From Sphingobacteriaceae bacterium (GTDB lineage Bacteria; Bacteroidota; Bacteroidia; UBA7662): 56,573 bases of DNA. Location of the stretch: the NCBI GenBank assembly GCA_013824115.1, contig PNNG01000039.1, positions 1-56,573 on the forward strand, given 5' to 3'. The translations under genes were made by a program, and so were the position numbers. Shown here piece after piece: positions 15,018-22,845 of the stretch (position 1 is the first letter of the stretch; each line of letters begins with the position of its first letter). The notes below the pieces were generated by a model. It made no database searches. It was not told where the DNA came from and saw only the letters and a program-made list of their open reading frames with translations.

Positions 15018-18000
15018 ATGACACCGCGGCTTGGCCATGTTACCCTTATCGCCTTTCTTCATTTTCTCTGGGGATTGGGTGCCGTCCAGGCACAGGAAGC
15101 GGATGAGTTTACCCTGTTGTTTGGGTATCCTGCTGTAGGGCAGGTTTACATAAGTGCAGCTTTCAGGGGCGACCAGCCCATGATTGCAGCAGGAGAATTG
15201 ATGAGTTTATTGATGATTCCTTACACCCGAACCGATAATCGGCTAGGGTACAAGGGGGGATATCCTCAGGCCGTCGACCGTTGGGAAGTAGACCCTGTGA
15301 ATAATATTTTGTTCAGAAGAGGTGAAAGGGTGGTCTTAAAGGCTGATAAATTTTATTTGGGAGAGACAGATTTATACCTATCACCCGATGTATTGAATGA
15401 TATTTTTGGTTTCGAATTAACAGTGAATACCTATGCTTTGGTATTGAGTTTAGTTTCTCCCAGGGCTTTGCCCGTTGAAGAAAAATTGAAACGCGATGAA
15501 GTTCGACGAAAGCTGAAGAGTCAGGCGCCAGAGAATATATTACTCACCTACCCCATGTTGTATCCCCGCAAACGTTCGTTTTTAGCTCCAGGAATGTTAG
15601 ACTACAACGTAAGTTCTAACGGCCGTTTGGGATCATCGCAACTTTCTTATGGGATGTCGGCGGGGCTAGAGTTGTTAGGAGGCGATTTCCAGACCAGCGT
15701 GTCGGGTCTTGTAACCGATAATTTTAGGACTTTTAATTTTGGTGCTTCTCGTTGGCAATATGTGTTCAAACAAGGATTAGAGCCTGACAAAAATCCATGG
15801 ATATCGACCATACAAGTGGGAGCTGTGCCTGTTCAAAATTCCTTAGGCAGAACCGCTTTGGGGGTCACGATTTCCAACAATCCTGTGGTTCCACGTAGGG
15901 TATTAGATTTATTCGTAATCGAAGGATTTACAACCGCCGATTCTGAGATTGAATTATTGGTGGCTGGACAGTTGGTTGACTTTACTCGTGCCGATGAATT
16001 GGGCTACTATCGTTTTAATGTGCCATTGAGTTATGGTACGGTGCGTATCGGCATAAGGATTTACACGCCGCAGGGTGAAGTGCTTTTTGAGGAGCGTCAG
16101 CTGCAAATACCATTCACTTTTGTGCCACGGGGATTGTTAACCTACAATGTACAAGCCAATATGCAAAGGGCACCTCGTGCCGATAGTGCGCTTACATTGA
16201 TGGGCAGGGCCGATGTAGCATATGGTCTTACCAATAATATAACTACAAAATTTGGCGCCGACAGGGTTTTCGACAGCTTAGGTGTAAGTTTCAGGCCATT
16301 CACCAATGTTTCGATGCGCTTGTTTGATCAGTATTTGTTGAATGTTGATTACATCCCAAACAGTCAGATTCGCACTAGCGCAAGTGTGTTTTATGCCAAC
16401 AATACGGCAATATCAGTACAGTATGGCAATTATTTTGGCCAGCCAGTAAATGACTTTGTTAATTCATTACTAGAAAGGGATTTGCAAGTGAGTTATTTCC
16501 TTCCATTTCAGTTGTTCGGTCGTACTTCAGGCATTCGTTTCAGTTACGATAGGTTATGGTTAACCAATGGCGAGTTGCAACGCTTCCAAGGCGATTATAA
16601 TACCCGGCTTGGACCGTTGATTACCCGAATGAATTATAGAGAAGAACGCGTGATACGCGATAACAAGCCCTTAGAAAATCAGCGTTTAGCCACTGTATCA
16701 CTTACTTATACCATACCCCGGAAACCGGGTATTCCCGTTTTTGTACGCGGTATGTTTTTTAGAACCCAGCTTCGCCACGATATGAAGCAGTTCGACGCTA
16801 CAGCCTTAGGAAGTTTTCAGTTTTCACAAACGGTATTCAAAACAGGCCGCTTTACGATCTCATTTGACCGAGATTTTTTAAATAAAAACAACAGAATACA
16901 GTTTGGCTTGCTGTATGACTTTCAGTCCTTCAGAAGTTCTTCTCAGGTTAACTTAGCCCAAAAAGGTTTCGATGTTCAGTACGGCTATTCTCAAACATTC
17001 AGTGGTTCGTTTGGTGCCGATTTGCGTAATGGTATGATTCTTCCATCCAACCGCGACCAAGTGGGCAGGGCCGGAGTTACCGTTCGCACTTTTATGGATG
17101 CCAATGGGAATGGCGTATGGGATAAAGGAGAGGAAGTCATTCCAGCCAGTGCGGTGCGTCTTGATCAATCGGCAACCATGATTATGGGGTCTGATGGATT
17201 GTTGCGCATTACGCAATTGCAAAATTATTGGACATACCGAGTGACGGTTGATTTACGTTCTTTGCCCGATGCTACCTTGGTTCCCTTGAAACCTAAATTT
17301 TCCTTTGTAGCCGATCCCAACCGTTTTAAGCTCATAGATATTCCTTTGTACAAAACGGGTACCATCGAAGGAGTGGTTTATAACGAAAAAATACCAGGCA
17401 AATTAGATCCGCAGCCTGGTTTGCGCATGACGTTGGCACGAATGGGCACCGAGGAGTCGGAAGTTATTCGTACTTTTAGTGATGGTACTTTTTACCAGTA
17501 TGGTCTAATTCCAGGCGATTATACTTTAGTAGTTGATAAAGGCCAGCTCGATTTTATGCAAGTATCTTCTTTCCCCGACACACTTCGATTTACAATTCAA
17601 GCAACTGCTGAAGGCGATTGGATAGATACTTTGCAAATCGTTTTGCGTCCTAGTCAGCCCGATAGCTTGAAAAAGGACCAGCCGTTAACCTTGGCCAGCC
17701 TAGAAAACCTTTTAGGTAATAAGTTGAGGACTGCCGTAAAAGCTTTTAGTGAATCACAAGAACTGTTTTATCGTGGGAAGTTTGACGAAGCCAATGTAAT
17801 GGCCGATAGTTCATTACGTGAGTATACCACAGATTTTGCCATTGCCATGAAGGGTTCCATAGCTTTTATGCAAGGAGATAAGGCTGCGGCAACGCGTCTT
17901 TGGACAGACGCTCAGCAAAGGAATCCATTTGTACCTATTCCCGATACTTCGCGTATACGATTAAAAGTGCGCACCGTTTTGCCTGATTCCTTGGTTATGG

Positions 18001-18392
18001 TTCCACGTCCCATTAGCCCTGCCGATAGTATTCTACCTATCGATAGTGCTTTATTGGCAGAGTTGGAGGCTGGCTTAGGAGAACAATTGCGCCAGTCGGT
18101 GAGCTTTTTTGTAGAAGCGCAAGAAAGTTTTTACCGTTTAAAGTTTGATGAATCTTTATCATCCATTGATAGTTCTTTGGCCTACTATGTAAGTGACCAT
18201 GCTTTGGCTTTGAAAGGTTCTATCGTTTATATACTTGGCCGCCAAAACGAGGCTTGGAATTATTGGTATGAGGCAAAAGCCCGTAACCCCATGATTTCCT
18301 TGCCTGATTTGGAGGTATTAGACCGACTTGTAACACCTATCGCTGAATTGCCCGAAAAAAATGCACGCAAAAAGCTTATATCAAATCGCTAA
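15018..18392 (+). CDS. Usher-like outer-membrane protein with C-terminal TPR-like repeats
   Basis: An 1124-residue exported protein with a leader cut near VQA-QE (residue 25). The middle has long alternating strands typical of an outer-membrane barrel, and an usher-like stretch near residues 291-390 (FVIEGFTT..., ELLVAGQLVDF, GYYRFNVPL, IYTPQGEVLFEERQ, then FTFVPRGLLTYNV). A SdrD-B-like loop (DANGNGVWDKGEE) lies near 694 and a carboxypeptidase-regulatory-like domain near 778, both seen in archaic-type ushers. Two copies of an about 90-residue TPR-like unit occur at about 893-978 and 1013-1100 (SxxLFYRGKFDEA... / ESFYRLKFDES..., both ending xxARNP/QQRNP). Such an extension is not usual for ushers. 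It follows the chaperone and overlaps the FliF/FliG-like gene by 32 bases. Confidence 0.72.
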   Translation: MTPRLGHVTLIAFLHFLWGLGAVQAQEADEFTLLFGYPAVGQVYISAAFRGDQPMIAAGELMSLLMIPYTRTDNRLGYKGGYPQAVDRWEVDPVNNILFRRGERVVLKADKFYLGETDLYLSPDVLNDIFGFELTVNTYALVLSLVSPRALPVEEKLKRDEVRRKLKSQAPENILLTYPMLYPRKRSFLAPGMLDYNVSSNGRLGSSQLSYGMSAGLELLGGDFQTSVSGLVTDNFRTFNFGASRWQYVFKQGLEPDKNPWISTIQVGAVPVQNSLGRTALGVTISNNPVVPRRVLDLFVIEGFTTADSEIELLVAGQLVDFTRADELGYYRFNVPLSYGTVRIGIRIYTPQGEVLFEERQLQIPFTFVPRGLLTYNVQANMQRAPRADSALTLMGRADVAYGLTNNITTKFGADRVFDSLGVSFRPFTNVSMRLFDQYLLNVDYIPNSQIRTSASVFYANNTAISVQYGNYFGQPVNDFVNSLLERDLQVSYFLPFQLFGRTSGIRFSYDRLWLTNGELQRFQGDYNTRLGPLITRMNYREERVIRDNKPLENQRLATVSLTYTIPRKPGIPVFVRGMFFRTQLRHDMKQFDATALGSFQFSQTVFKTGRFTISFDRDFLNKNNRIQFGLLYDFQSFRSSSQVNLAQKGFDVQYGYSQTFSGSFGADLRNGMILPSNRDQVGRAGVTVRTFMDANGNGVWDKGEEVIPASAVRLDQSATMIMGSDGLLRITQLQNYWTYRVTVDLRSLPDATLVPLKPKFSFVADPNRFKLIDIPLYKTGTIEGVVYNEKIPGKLDPQPGLRMTLARMGTEESEVIRTFSDGTFYQYGLIPGDYTLVVDKGQLDFMQVSSFPDTLRFTIQATAEGDWIDTLQIVLRPSQPDSLKKDQPLTLASLENLLGNKLRTAVKAFSESQELFYRGKFDEANVMADSSLREYTTDFAIAMKGSIAFMQGDKAAATRLWTDAQQRNPFVPIPDTSRIRLKVRTVLPDSLVMVPRPISPADSILPIDSALLAELEAGLGEQLRQSVSFFVEAQESFYRLKFDESLSSIDSSLAYYVSDHALALKGSIVYILGRQNEAWNYWYEAKARNPMISLPDLEVLDRLVTPIAELPEKNARKKLISNR

Positions 18393-20358
18393 ACGAACGA
18401 AGCTCCTTGCTTGGAGTTTGATGTTCGTATTTGGCCTGCTGGCAATGCCAGTATTGGCCCAAGATGACCCTGCCCAAGATGGGCCTGAACCAGAGCTTAC
18501 AGAAGCACCGCAGCAGGCTAAAATACGCCCATTCAATACCTACGAGCGTTTTTCGTACGAAGCGGGCATCAGCAACCAGCTTCAAAACATGATGAGCCGT
18601 TACCTCAAATCGAACCTTTTTGCTATTAGCGTGCAGATAGAAGGCAGAATGGTAAGTGCAGCGGCACCCGTACAGGGCACAGCCAGTGCGCCCAGCGCAG
18701 TAAAAGGCAAGCCCAGTGAAGGAAGTGGTGAAGACAAAACGGTGGAGATGCTTCCAGCGCTTCCGTTTTTTAGCTCCAGGTTGCGTGCACCTGTGGAGGT
18801 AGAAAACCCGGAAGTAAAAGATGCGGGCAACAAGCCAGTGAATTTAGGCGGCAGTACTTTGGTTACCGGCCCACAGATTGATAAAATTCGCGTCATTTTT
18901 GTACTCGATACAGCCATCACCCCCGAGTCGGCCAATTTTTACAAAGGCATCATTACTTCTGCCCTCCGCTTAGATAGCAAAAGGGGTGACGAAATTTTGA
19001 TATCGAATGCCGCTTTCCCCCGTTCCGACGATACCGATGCCACCCAAGGCCCGCCTGTGGTGGTAAATGCCCAAATTGCCCCCAATACCGAACAGAATAC
19101 CGAAATGAAGGGCTTTATTGCCCAGCTTACCAAAGACCTCACCTTGCAAATTTTGGTGGCCATGGCGGTTTTAGGCCTGCTCATTTTTATTGGTTTGGTA
19201 TGGCGAGGCAGAAACAAATCGGAGCTTTCGGTAAAAGGCAAAGATGCCCGCAACTTGGCGCAAGAACTCAACGCCGGCGGTGGTGGCCTCAGCGAACAAG
19301 CCATGGGCAATATGGCCAATATGATGGGTGGCATGATGAACATGAATGGTGGCAGTATGCGCATGCAAACCGAAATGGTGATGAGCCAAGACAGCCAGCA
19401 AATGGAGCTCAACCAATCCGACCCGCTCATGAACTGGTTGGTGAACGATAAGGAGAATTTGGCTTTTGCTTTCGAGCGTTGGTTGCGCGAAATGGGGCCA
19501 TCGGGCGTTCACAAAATCATTTTGTTGTTGTACCCTTACGGCCACAGCTTCTTTGAAATGATTTGCGAGCAAATGGGCGCCGAGTCGGTCGACCAATTGG
19601 AAGCTGCTTGGATGACCTGGAAACCCAACGACAACGATGCGGCCAGCCGCCAGCGTACCATGGATGAGTTGGTGCTGGCCATGAAAAACCAGCGCCAGTT
19701 TGGTCACTTCCCTTTCATTATTCACCTGAAAGACCGCGAAATTGTAGACTTGCTCAAAGACGAAGAGCCTCTAGAGAGTTTGATGGTAGTAAATGGCTTG
19801 AACAGCAACCGCAAATCGAACCTGCTAAACATGTTGGGCACCGAAAAAACGGCCTTGATTTTGGCATCGTTCCCCGAATTGAGCGAGAAACGTTTTGGTG
19901 ATTATGCCGATTTATCGAGCCGCCTGTTTACCAAACTCAAGGATGTACGCGAGCGCAGCAAGCGCAACGAAAAGGCCTTTGAGCAGGTATTGGCTACCAT
20001 CGAGCAGCAAAGCATGGGTCAACAAGAAGAGATGGTGGAGAACCTCCGCGATTCAAACGAGGAGATGTACCGCTATATCCGCGAGCGCATTACTTTGTGG
20101 AGCGATGTGGCCGAAATGCCCGAAAGTGTATTGCGTGATGCCATGACCGGCCTCGACAGCGAAGCCCTGGCAGCCATTGTAGCCAAAGACGAAGCTTTGG
20201 AGAAGAAGTTATTGCCTTTGCGTCCGGCCCGTGAACAGGCTTTGGTACGCGACCTCATTGCCCAGGGAGCCTATTCGCCCGAGGCTACCGAAATGGAGCG
20301 CAAGAAGTTCCTCAATTTGTGCCGCCAGTTAAACGCACTGCTCGAAAAAACCACCTGA
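18361..20358 (+). CDS. FliF/FliG-like fusion, inner-membrane ring/switch-like protein
   Basis: A 665-residue protein with a leader cut at VLA-QD (about residue 33). Residues 175-220 (IRVIFVLDTA...ALRLDSKRGDEILISNAAFP) match the FliF C-terminal region, including the RGDxxxVxNxxF signature before the last membrane helix. A single helix lies at 260-284 (ILVAMAVLGLLIFIGLVW), then a Met/Gly-rich linker at 315-341. The rest resembles FliG: a helical part from about 354, an FxxxIxLKDREIxxLL segment at 450 matching the FliG_C FxDxxxLDDRxIxxLL element, and a second C-like part from 571 to 665. In flagella FliF and FliG are separate partners; here they read as one polypeptide. The start overlaps the usher-like gene by 32 bases and the stop is 2 bases before the lipoprotein. 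Family assignment comes from motifs alone. Confidence 0.7.
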   Translation: MHAKSLYQIAKRTKLLAWSLMFVFGLLAMPVLAQDDPAQDGPEPELTEAPQQAKIRPFNTYERFSYEAGISNQLQNMMSRYLKSNLFAISVQIEGRMVSAAAPVQGTASAPSAVKGKPSEGSGEDKTVEMLPALPFFSSRLRAPVEVENPEVKDAGNKPVNLGGSTLVTGPQIDKIRVIFVLDTAITPESANFYKGIITSALRLDSKRGDEILISNAAFPRSDDTDATQGPPVVVNAQIAPNTEQNTEMKGFIAQLTKDLTLQILVAMAVLGLLIFIGLVWRGRNKSELSVKGKDARNLAQELNAGGGGLSEQAMGNMANMMGGMMNMNGGSMRMQTEMVMSQDSQQMELNQSDPLMNWLVNDKENLAFAFERWLREMGPSGVHKIILLLYPYGHSFFEMICEQMGAESVDQLEAAWMTWKPNDNDAASRQRTMDELVLAMKNQRQFGHFPFIIHLKDREIVDLLKDEEPLESLMVVNGLNSNRKSNLLNMLGTEKTALILASFPELSEKRFGDYADLSSRLFTKLKDVRERSKRNEKAFEQVLATIEQQSMGQQEEMVENLRDSNEEMYRYIRERITLWSDVAEMPESVLRDAMTGLDSEALAAIVAKDEALEKKLLPLRPAREQALVRDLIAQGAYSPEATEMERKKFLNLCRQLNALLEKTT

Positions 20359-20360
20359 GT

Positions 20361-20858
20361 ATGAAGTATCGGAGGGAGTTGGTTTTGTTGTTGGTGGTGG
20401 TAACGCTTTTGGTGGGTTGCTCTCGCAGCAGCATGCGCATTCGTACCTACAAAAAGGATAAGAACCGAAAAGAAAACCTGCAGGCCACCAAAGACAGCTT
20501 GGCCAAACCGCCTGAGCCCAAAAAAGATACGCTCAGCAAAGAGGTTACCCTGCTCAAAGCCGAGCAATACAGCTTTTTAACCAACCTCATCATCAATAAC
20601 ATGGTGCGTGCACAGCAAGCAGCTTACGATGGTCGCTATCAGGAAGCCGAAAAGTTGCTGTTACAAACTTTGAGGTGGTATCCTACCCCCGATGCGCTCA
20701 TGTTATTGGGCAGTGTGTATGAGGTGCAAGGCAGTCCGGCCCGCGCCGATTCTTGCTGGCTCGAAGCCAAAAAAATGGATCCTCGTTTCGAGAGCCGAAC
20801 TTCCGAATTGCCCCGCCAAGCCCCCACGGTGATCATTCCCCGCCAAGGCGATTTTTAG
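20361..20858 (+). CDS. TPR-like lipoprotein
   Basis: A 165-residue lipoprotein: a hydrophobic leader with lipobox LVGC, acylated Cys at residue 20, then a basic, low-complexity linker (RIRTYKKDKNRKEN). The second half is one TPR-like unit (AYDGRYQEAEKLLLQTLRWYPTPDALMLLGSVYEVQGSPARADSCWLEAKKMDPRF). This has the same plan as the two repeats at the end of the usher-like protein (YRGKFDEA...DxxxxxxxxQRNP). It starts 2 bases after the FliF/FliG-like stop, so they are co-translated. A pilotin-like or linker lipoprotein joining outer and inner membrane parts is an inference. Confidence 0.72.
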   Translation: MKYRRELVLLLVVVTLLVGCSRSSMRIRTYKKDKNRKENLQATKDSLAKPPEPKKDTLSKEVTLLKAEQYSFLTNLIINNMVRAQQAAYDGRYQEAEKLLLQTLRWYPTPDALMLLGSVYEVQGSPARADSCWLEAKKMDPRFESRTSELPRQAPTVIIPRQGDF

Positions 20859-20900
20859 GGTTCAAAGTTTAAGGTTTAAGGTTCAAAGTTCAAGGTTCAA
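20859..20900 (-). repeat. Array of TTGAAnn-type heptamers
   Basis: Six consecutive 7-base units on the minus strand (ttgaacc, ttgaact, ttgaacc, ttaaacc, ttaaact, ttgaacc) start right after the lipoprotein stop codon. The same heptamer array recurs at 22770-22818, and shorter runs occur near 44670-44700 and 49766-49842. Confidence 0.75.
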
Positions 20901-20940
20901 AGTTTGGGTGGACGACAGTTTCGGGTTCACCATAATCAAA

Positions 20941-21530
20941 GCCCTGTCGGGGCGGCATATGGGTAGCAAACAAACACCCCAGCCCTGTAAGGGCGGCATA
21001 TGGGTTTGGTAATCATGGGTTGAACAACAATCTCGGGTTGACCCATGCACCCAGCCCTGTCGGGGCGGCATCTGCGTAGCAAAATCACAACAACAAACAC
21101 CCCAGCCCTGTCGGGGCGGCATATGGGTTTGGTAATCATGGGTTGAACAACAATCTCGGGTTGACCAATGCAAAAAGCCCTGTCGGGGCGGCATATGGGT
21201 AGCAAACAAACACCCCAGCCCTGTTAGGGCGGCATATGGGTTTGGCAATCATTGGTTGAACGACAATCTCGGGTTGACCAATGCAAAAAGCCCTGTCGGG
21301 GCGGCATATGGGTAGCAAACAAACACCCCAGCCCTGTAAGGGCGGCATGTGGGTTTGGTAATCATGGGTTGAACAACAATCTCGGGTTGACCAATGCAAA
21401 AAGCCCTGTCGGGGCGGCATATGGGTAGCAAACAAACACCCCAGCCCTGTCGGGGCGGCATATGGGTTTGGTAATCATGGGTTGAACAACAATCTCGGGT
21501 TGACCAATATACAAAGCCCTGTGGGGCAAT
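20941..21530. repeat. 113-bp tandem array with double hairpins
   Basis: Five tandem units start with gccctgt at 20941, 21054, 21177, 21290 and 21403, and a partial unit begins at 21516. Spacing is 113 bases except one unit of 123. Each unit carries two copies of a short hairpin GCCCT-GTN-RGGGC followed by ggcatatgggt, then a non-hairpin part (ggtaatcatgggttgaac). Stem bases vary (GTCGG, GTAAG, GTTAG) while pairing is kept. Frames stay open across the array only because of repetition; I see no gene here. Confidence 0.85.
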
Positions 21531-21593
21531 GGCATTAAGTTAAGGGTTGGAAAGAGCGACTTGGCGGTCAAACCGATTGGGTTTCTTCGTTGC

Positions 21594-21745
21594 GTCGACG
21601 CGGTTCCCCTGCCGCCAGTTTTTCCCGCAGACCTCGCAGACTGCCGCAGAACCTTCGTCGCGTCGTCGCGGTTCCCTTGGCCACCGGGCTTCGAGAACCT
21701 CAGCCCATTGGATGGCAATCGCAAATCCGCATCACAAATCCCACA
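21594..21745. repeat. Dispersed repeat block
   Basis: Contains cgtcgtcgcggttccc, a cagac-rich stretch, and the hairpin GGGCT-N11-AGCCC (21686-21706) followed by ttggatgg and caatcgcaaatcc. The same order of elements occurs at 330-420 and at 22685-22765. Confidence 0.65.
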
Positions 21746-21807
21746 TAAGCCCTAGCATTTCTATTATTCCCCTATTATTCCCTATTTTTATCATTCAAAG
21801 CATTCCC

Positions 21808-22044
21808 ATGGACACCGCTGCTCAAATAAAGGAAGATCTGATTGCTAAAATCAAAGAGTCAGAAGACCTTGATTTTTTAAAAGCTTTGCAAAACCTGTTT
21901 GATGCTTCGTATCATGAGCCGTTTTCTTTGACGGCAGAACAGCAAGCAGCCATTGAATTGGGTAAGTCGCAAATAGAAAGCGGTTTGTTTACTACACATG
22001 CGCAGCTAATGGCCAACGCACGTCAATGGCTAACCCAAAAATAA
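21808..22044 (+). CDS. Antitoxin of a ParE-type module
   Basis: A 78-residue mostly helical, acidic protein (MDTAAQIKEDLIAKIKE...). A C-terminal stretch (SLTAEQQAAIELGKSQIESG) and the end ARQWLTQK are shared with the antitoxin at 55567, so the two are paralogous. I chose the ATG at 21808 because upstream sequence in the same frame is dispersed repeat. Its last 19 bases overlap the toxin start, the usual arrangement in type II modules. It would bind and neutralise the ParE-like toxin and repress the operon. Confidence 0.75.
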   Translation: MDTAAQIKEDLIAKIKESEDLDFLKALQNLFDASYHEPFSLTAEQQAAIELGKSQIESGLFTTHAQLMANARQWLTQK

Positions 22045-22325
22045 TTTGGTCGAATTTGGCGGAAGACCAGCTTTACCAAATTCTAGGATACTATGAGCAG
22101 CGAAATGGCCATGCCGATTACAGCTTAAAGTTGTTGGAGGAAGTAGAAAAGCGCATCGAAAACCTGTTGTTTCACCAGGAAATGGGACGTTTAACGTCTA
22201 ACAAAACCACCAGGGTGATATTGCTTAAGCAATTTGCCATCTTCTATGAACCCACGAACGATTGCATCCACATTGTGTCGTTTTGGGATTTACGCCAAGA
22301 CCCGGCAAAAAATAAGGTGAAATAG
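22026..22325 (+). CDS. ParE/RelE-family toxin
   Basis: A 99-residue protein starting MANPKIIWSNLAEDQLYQILGYYEQRN, with the family pattern of an N-terminal strand, two helices, then strands (TTRVILLKQFAIFYEP, CIHIVSFWDLRQDP). The ending WDxRQDP is typical of ParE-like toxins in Bacteroidota. ParE members poison gyrase, RelE members cut mRNA; the sequence does not settle which. The ATG lies inside the antitoxin gene (ATGGCTAA within its last codons). This copy looks intact, unlike the paralogue at 55791. Confidence 0.8.
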   Translation: MANPKIIWSNLAEDQLYQILGYYEQRNGHADYSLKLLEEVEKRIENLLFHQEMGRLTSNKTTRVILLKQFAIFYEPTNDCIHIVSFWDLRQDPAKNKVK

Positions 22326-22765
22326 CGTCGTCGCGGTTCATCTGCCGCTGTAAGGCAATCGCAAATCCAAATCCAAATCGCAAATCCCTCGTCGCGTCTG
22401 TCGCGTATTTCGTAGCGTCGTCGCGGTTCCTCTGCCGCTGTAAGGCAATCGCAAATCCAAATCCAAATTGCAAATCCTTCGTCGCGTGCGTCGCGTATTT
22501 CGTTGCGTCGTCGCGGTTCATCTGCCGCTGTAAGGCAATCGCAAATCCAAATCCAAATTGCAAATCCTTCGTCGCGTGCGTCGCGTATTTCGTTGCGTCG
22601 TCGCGGTTCCTCTGCCGCTGTAAGGCAATCGCAAATCCAAATCCAAATTGCAAATCCTTCGTCGCGTGCGTCGCGCTCCCCGTTGCGTCGTCGCGGTTTA
22701 CCCTCCCCGAGCCGCAGGCGAGCCACCTATCCGTCGGGCTTCGAGAACCTCAGCCCACCGGATGG
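22325..22765. repeat. 90-bp tandem array
   Basis: Units begin with gcgtcgtcgcggtt at 22325, 22415, 22505 and 22595, exactly 90 bases apart, and a partial fifth starts at 22685. Each unit holds ctgccgctgtaaggcaatcgc, a run of caaatcc units and gtcgcgtgcgtcgcg. Because 90 is a multiple of three, several frames on both strands stay open and repeat every 30 codons. The last unit runs into the dispersed GGGCT-N11-AGCCC hairpin at 22736-22756. Confidence 0.85.
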
Positions 22766-22769
22766 TACC

Positions 22770-22818
22770 TTGAACTTTGAACCTTGAACCTTGAATTTTG
22801 AATCTTGAACTTTGAATT
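22770..22818 (+). repeat. Array of seven TTGAAnn heptamers
   Basis: Seven perfect-length 7-base units in a row: ttgaact, ttgaacc, ttgaacc, ttgaatt, ttgaatc, ttgaact, ttgaatt. It is followed by tggctctcgggatgtcgct, another phrase that recurs near 49360 (minus) and 49739. Confidence 0.85.
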
Positions 22819-22845
22819 GTTTTGGCTCTCGGGATGTCGCTCCGC

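Noticed and set aside
15018..18392. Reading the usher-like protein as a SusC/TonB-dependent receptor
   Set aside because: No plug domain, TonB box or SusD partner is visible; chaperone and subunit genes are adjacent.
18361..20358. Reading the FliF/FliG-like gene as evidence of a flagellar or type III secretion locus
   Set aside because: No export apparatus, rod, hook, filament or motor genes are near; neighbours are chaperone-usher-like.
20941..21530. CRISPR-like appearance of the repeat array
   Set aside because: The stretches between hairpins are also repeated, not unique spacers, and no cas gene is nearby.
20883..21724. Minus-strand frames with repeated CRPDRA-type residues
   Set aside because: They translate the 113-bp tandem hairpin array; residues repeat with the DNA unit and no independent coding signal is visible.
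22225..22726. Minus-strand frames with 30-residue repeats (ATKYATHATKDLQFGFGF)
   Set aside because: Product of the exact 90-bp array, which keeps several frames open at once.
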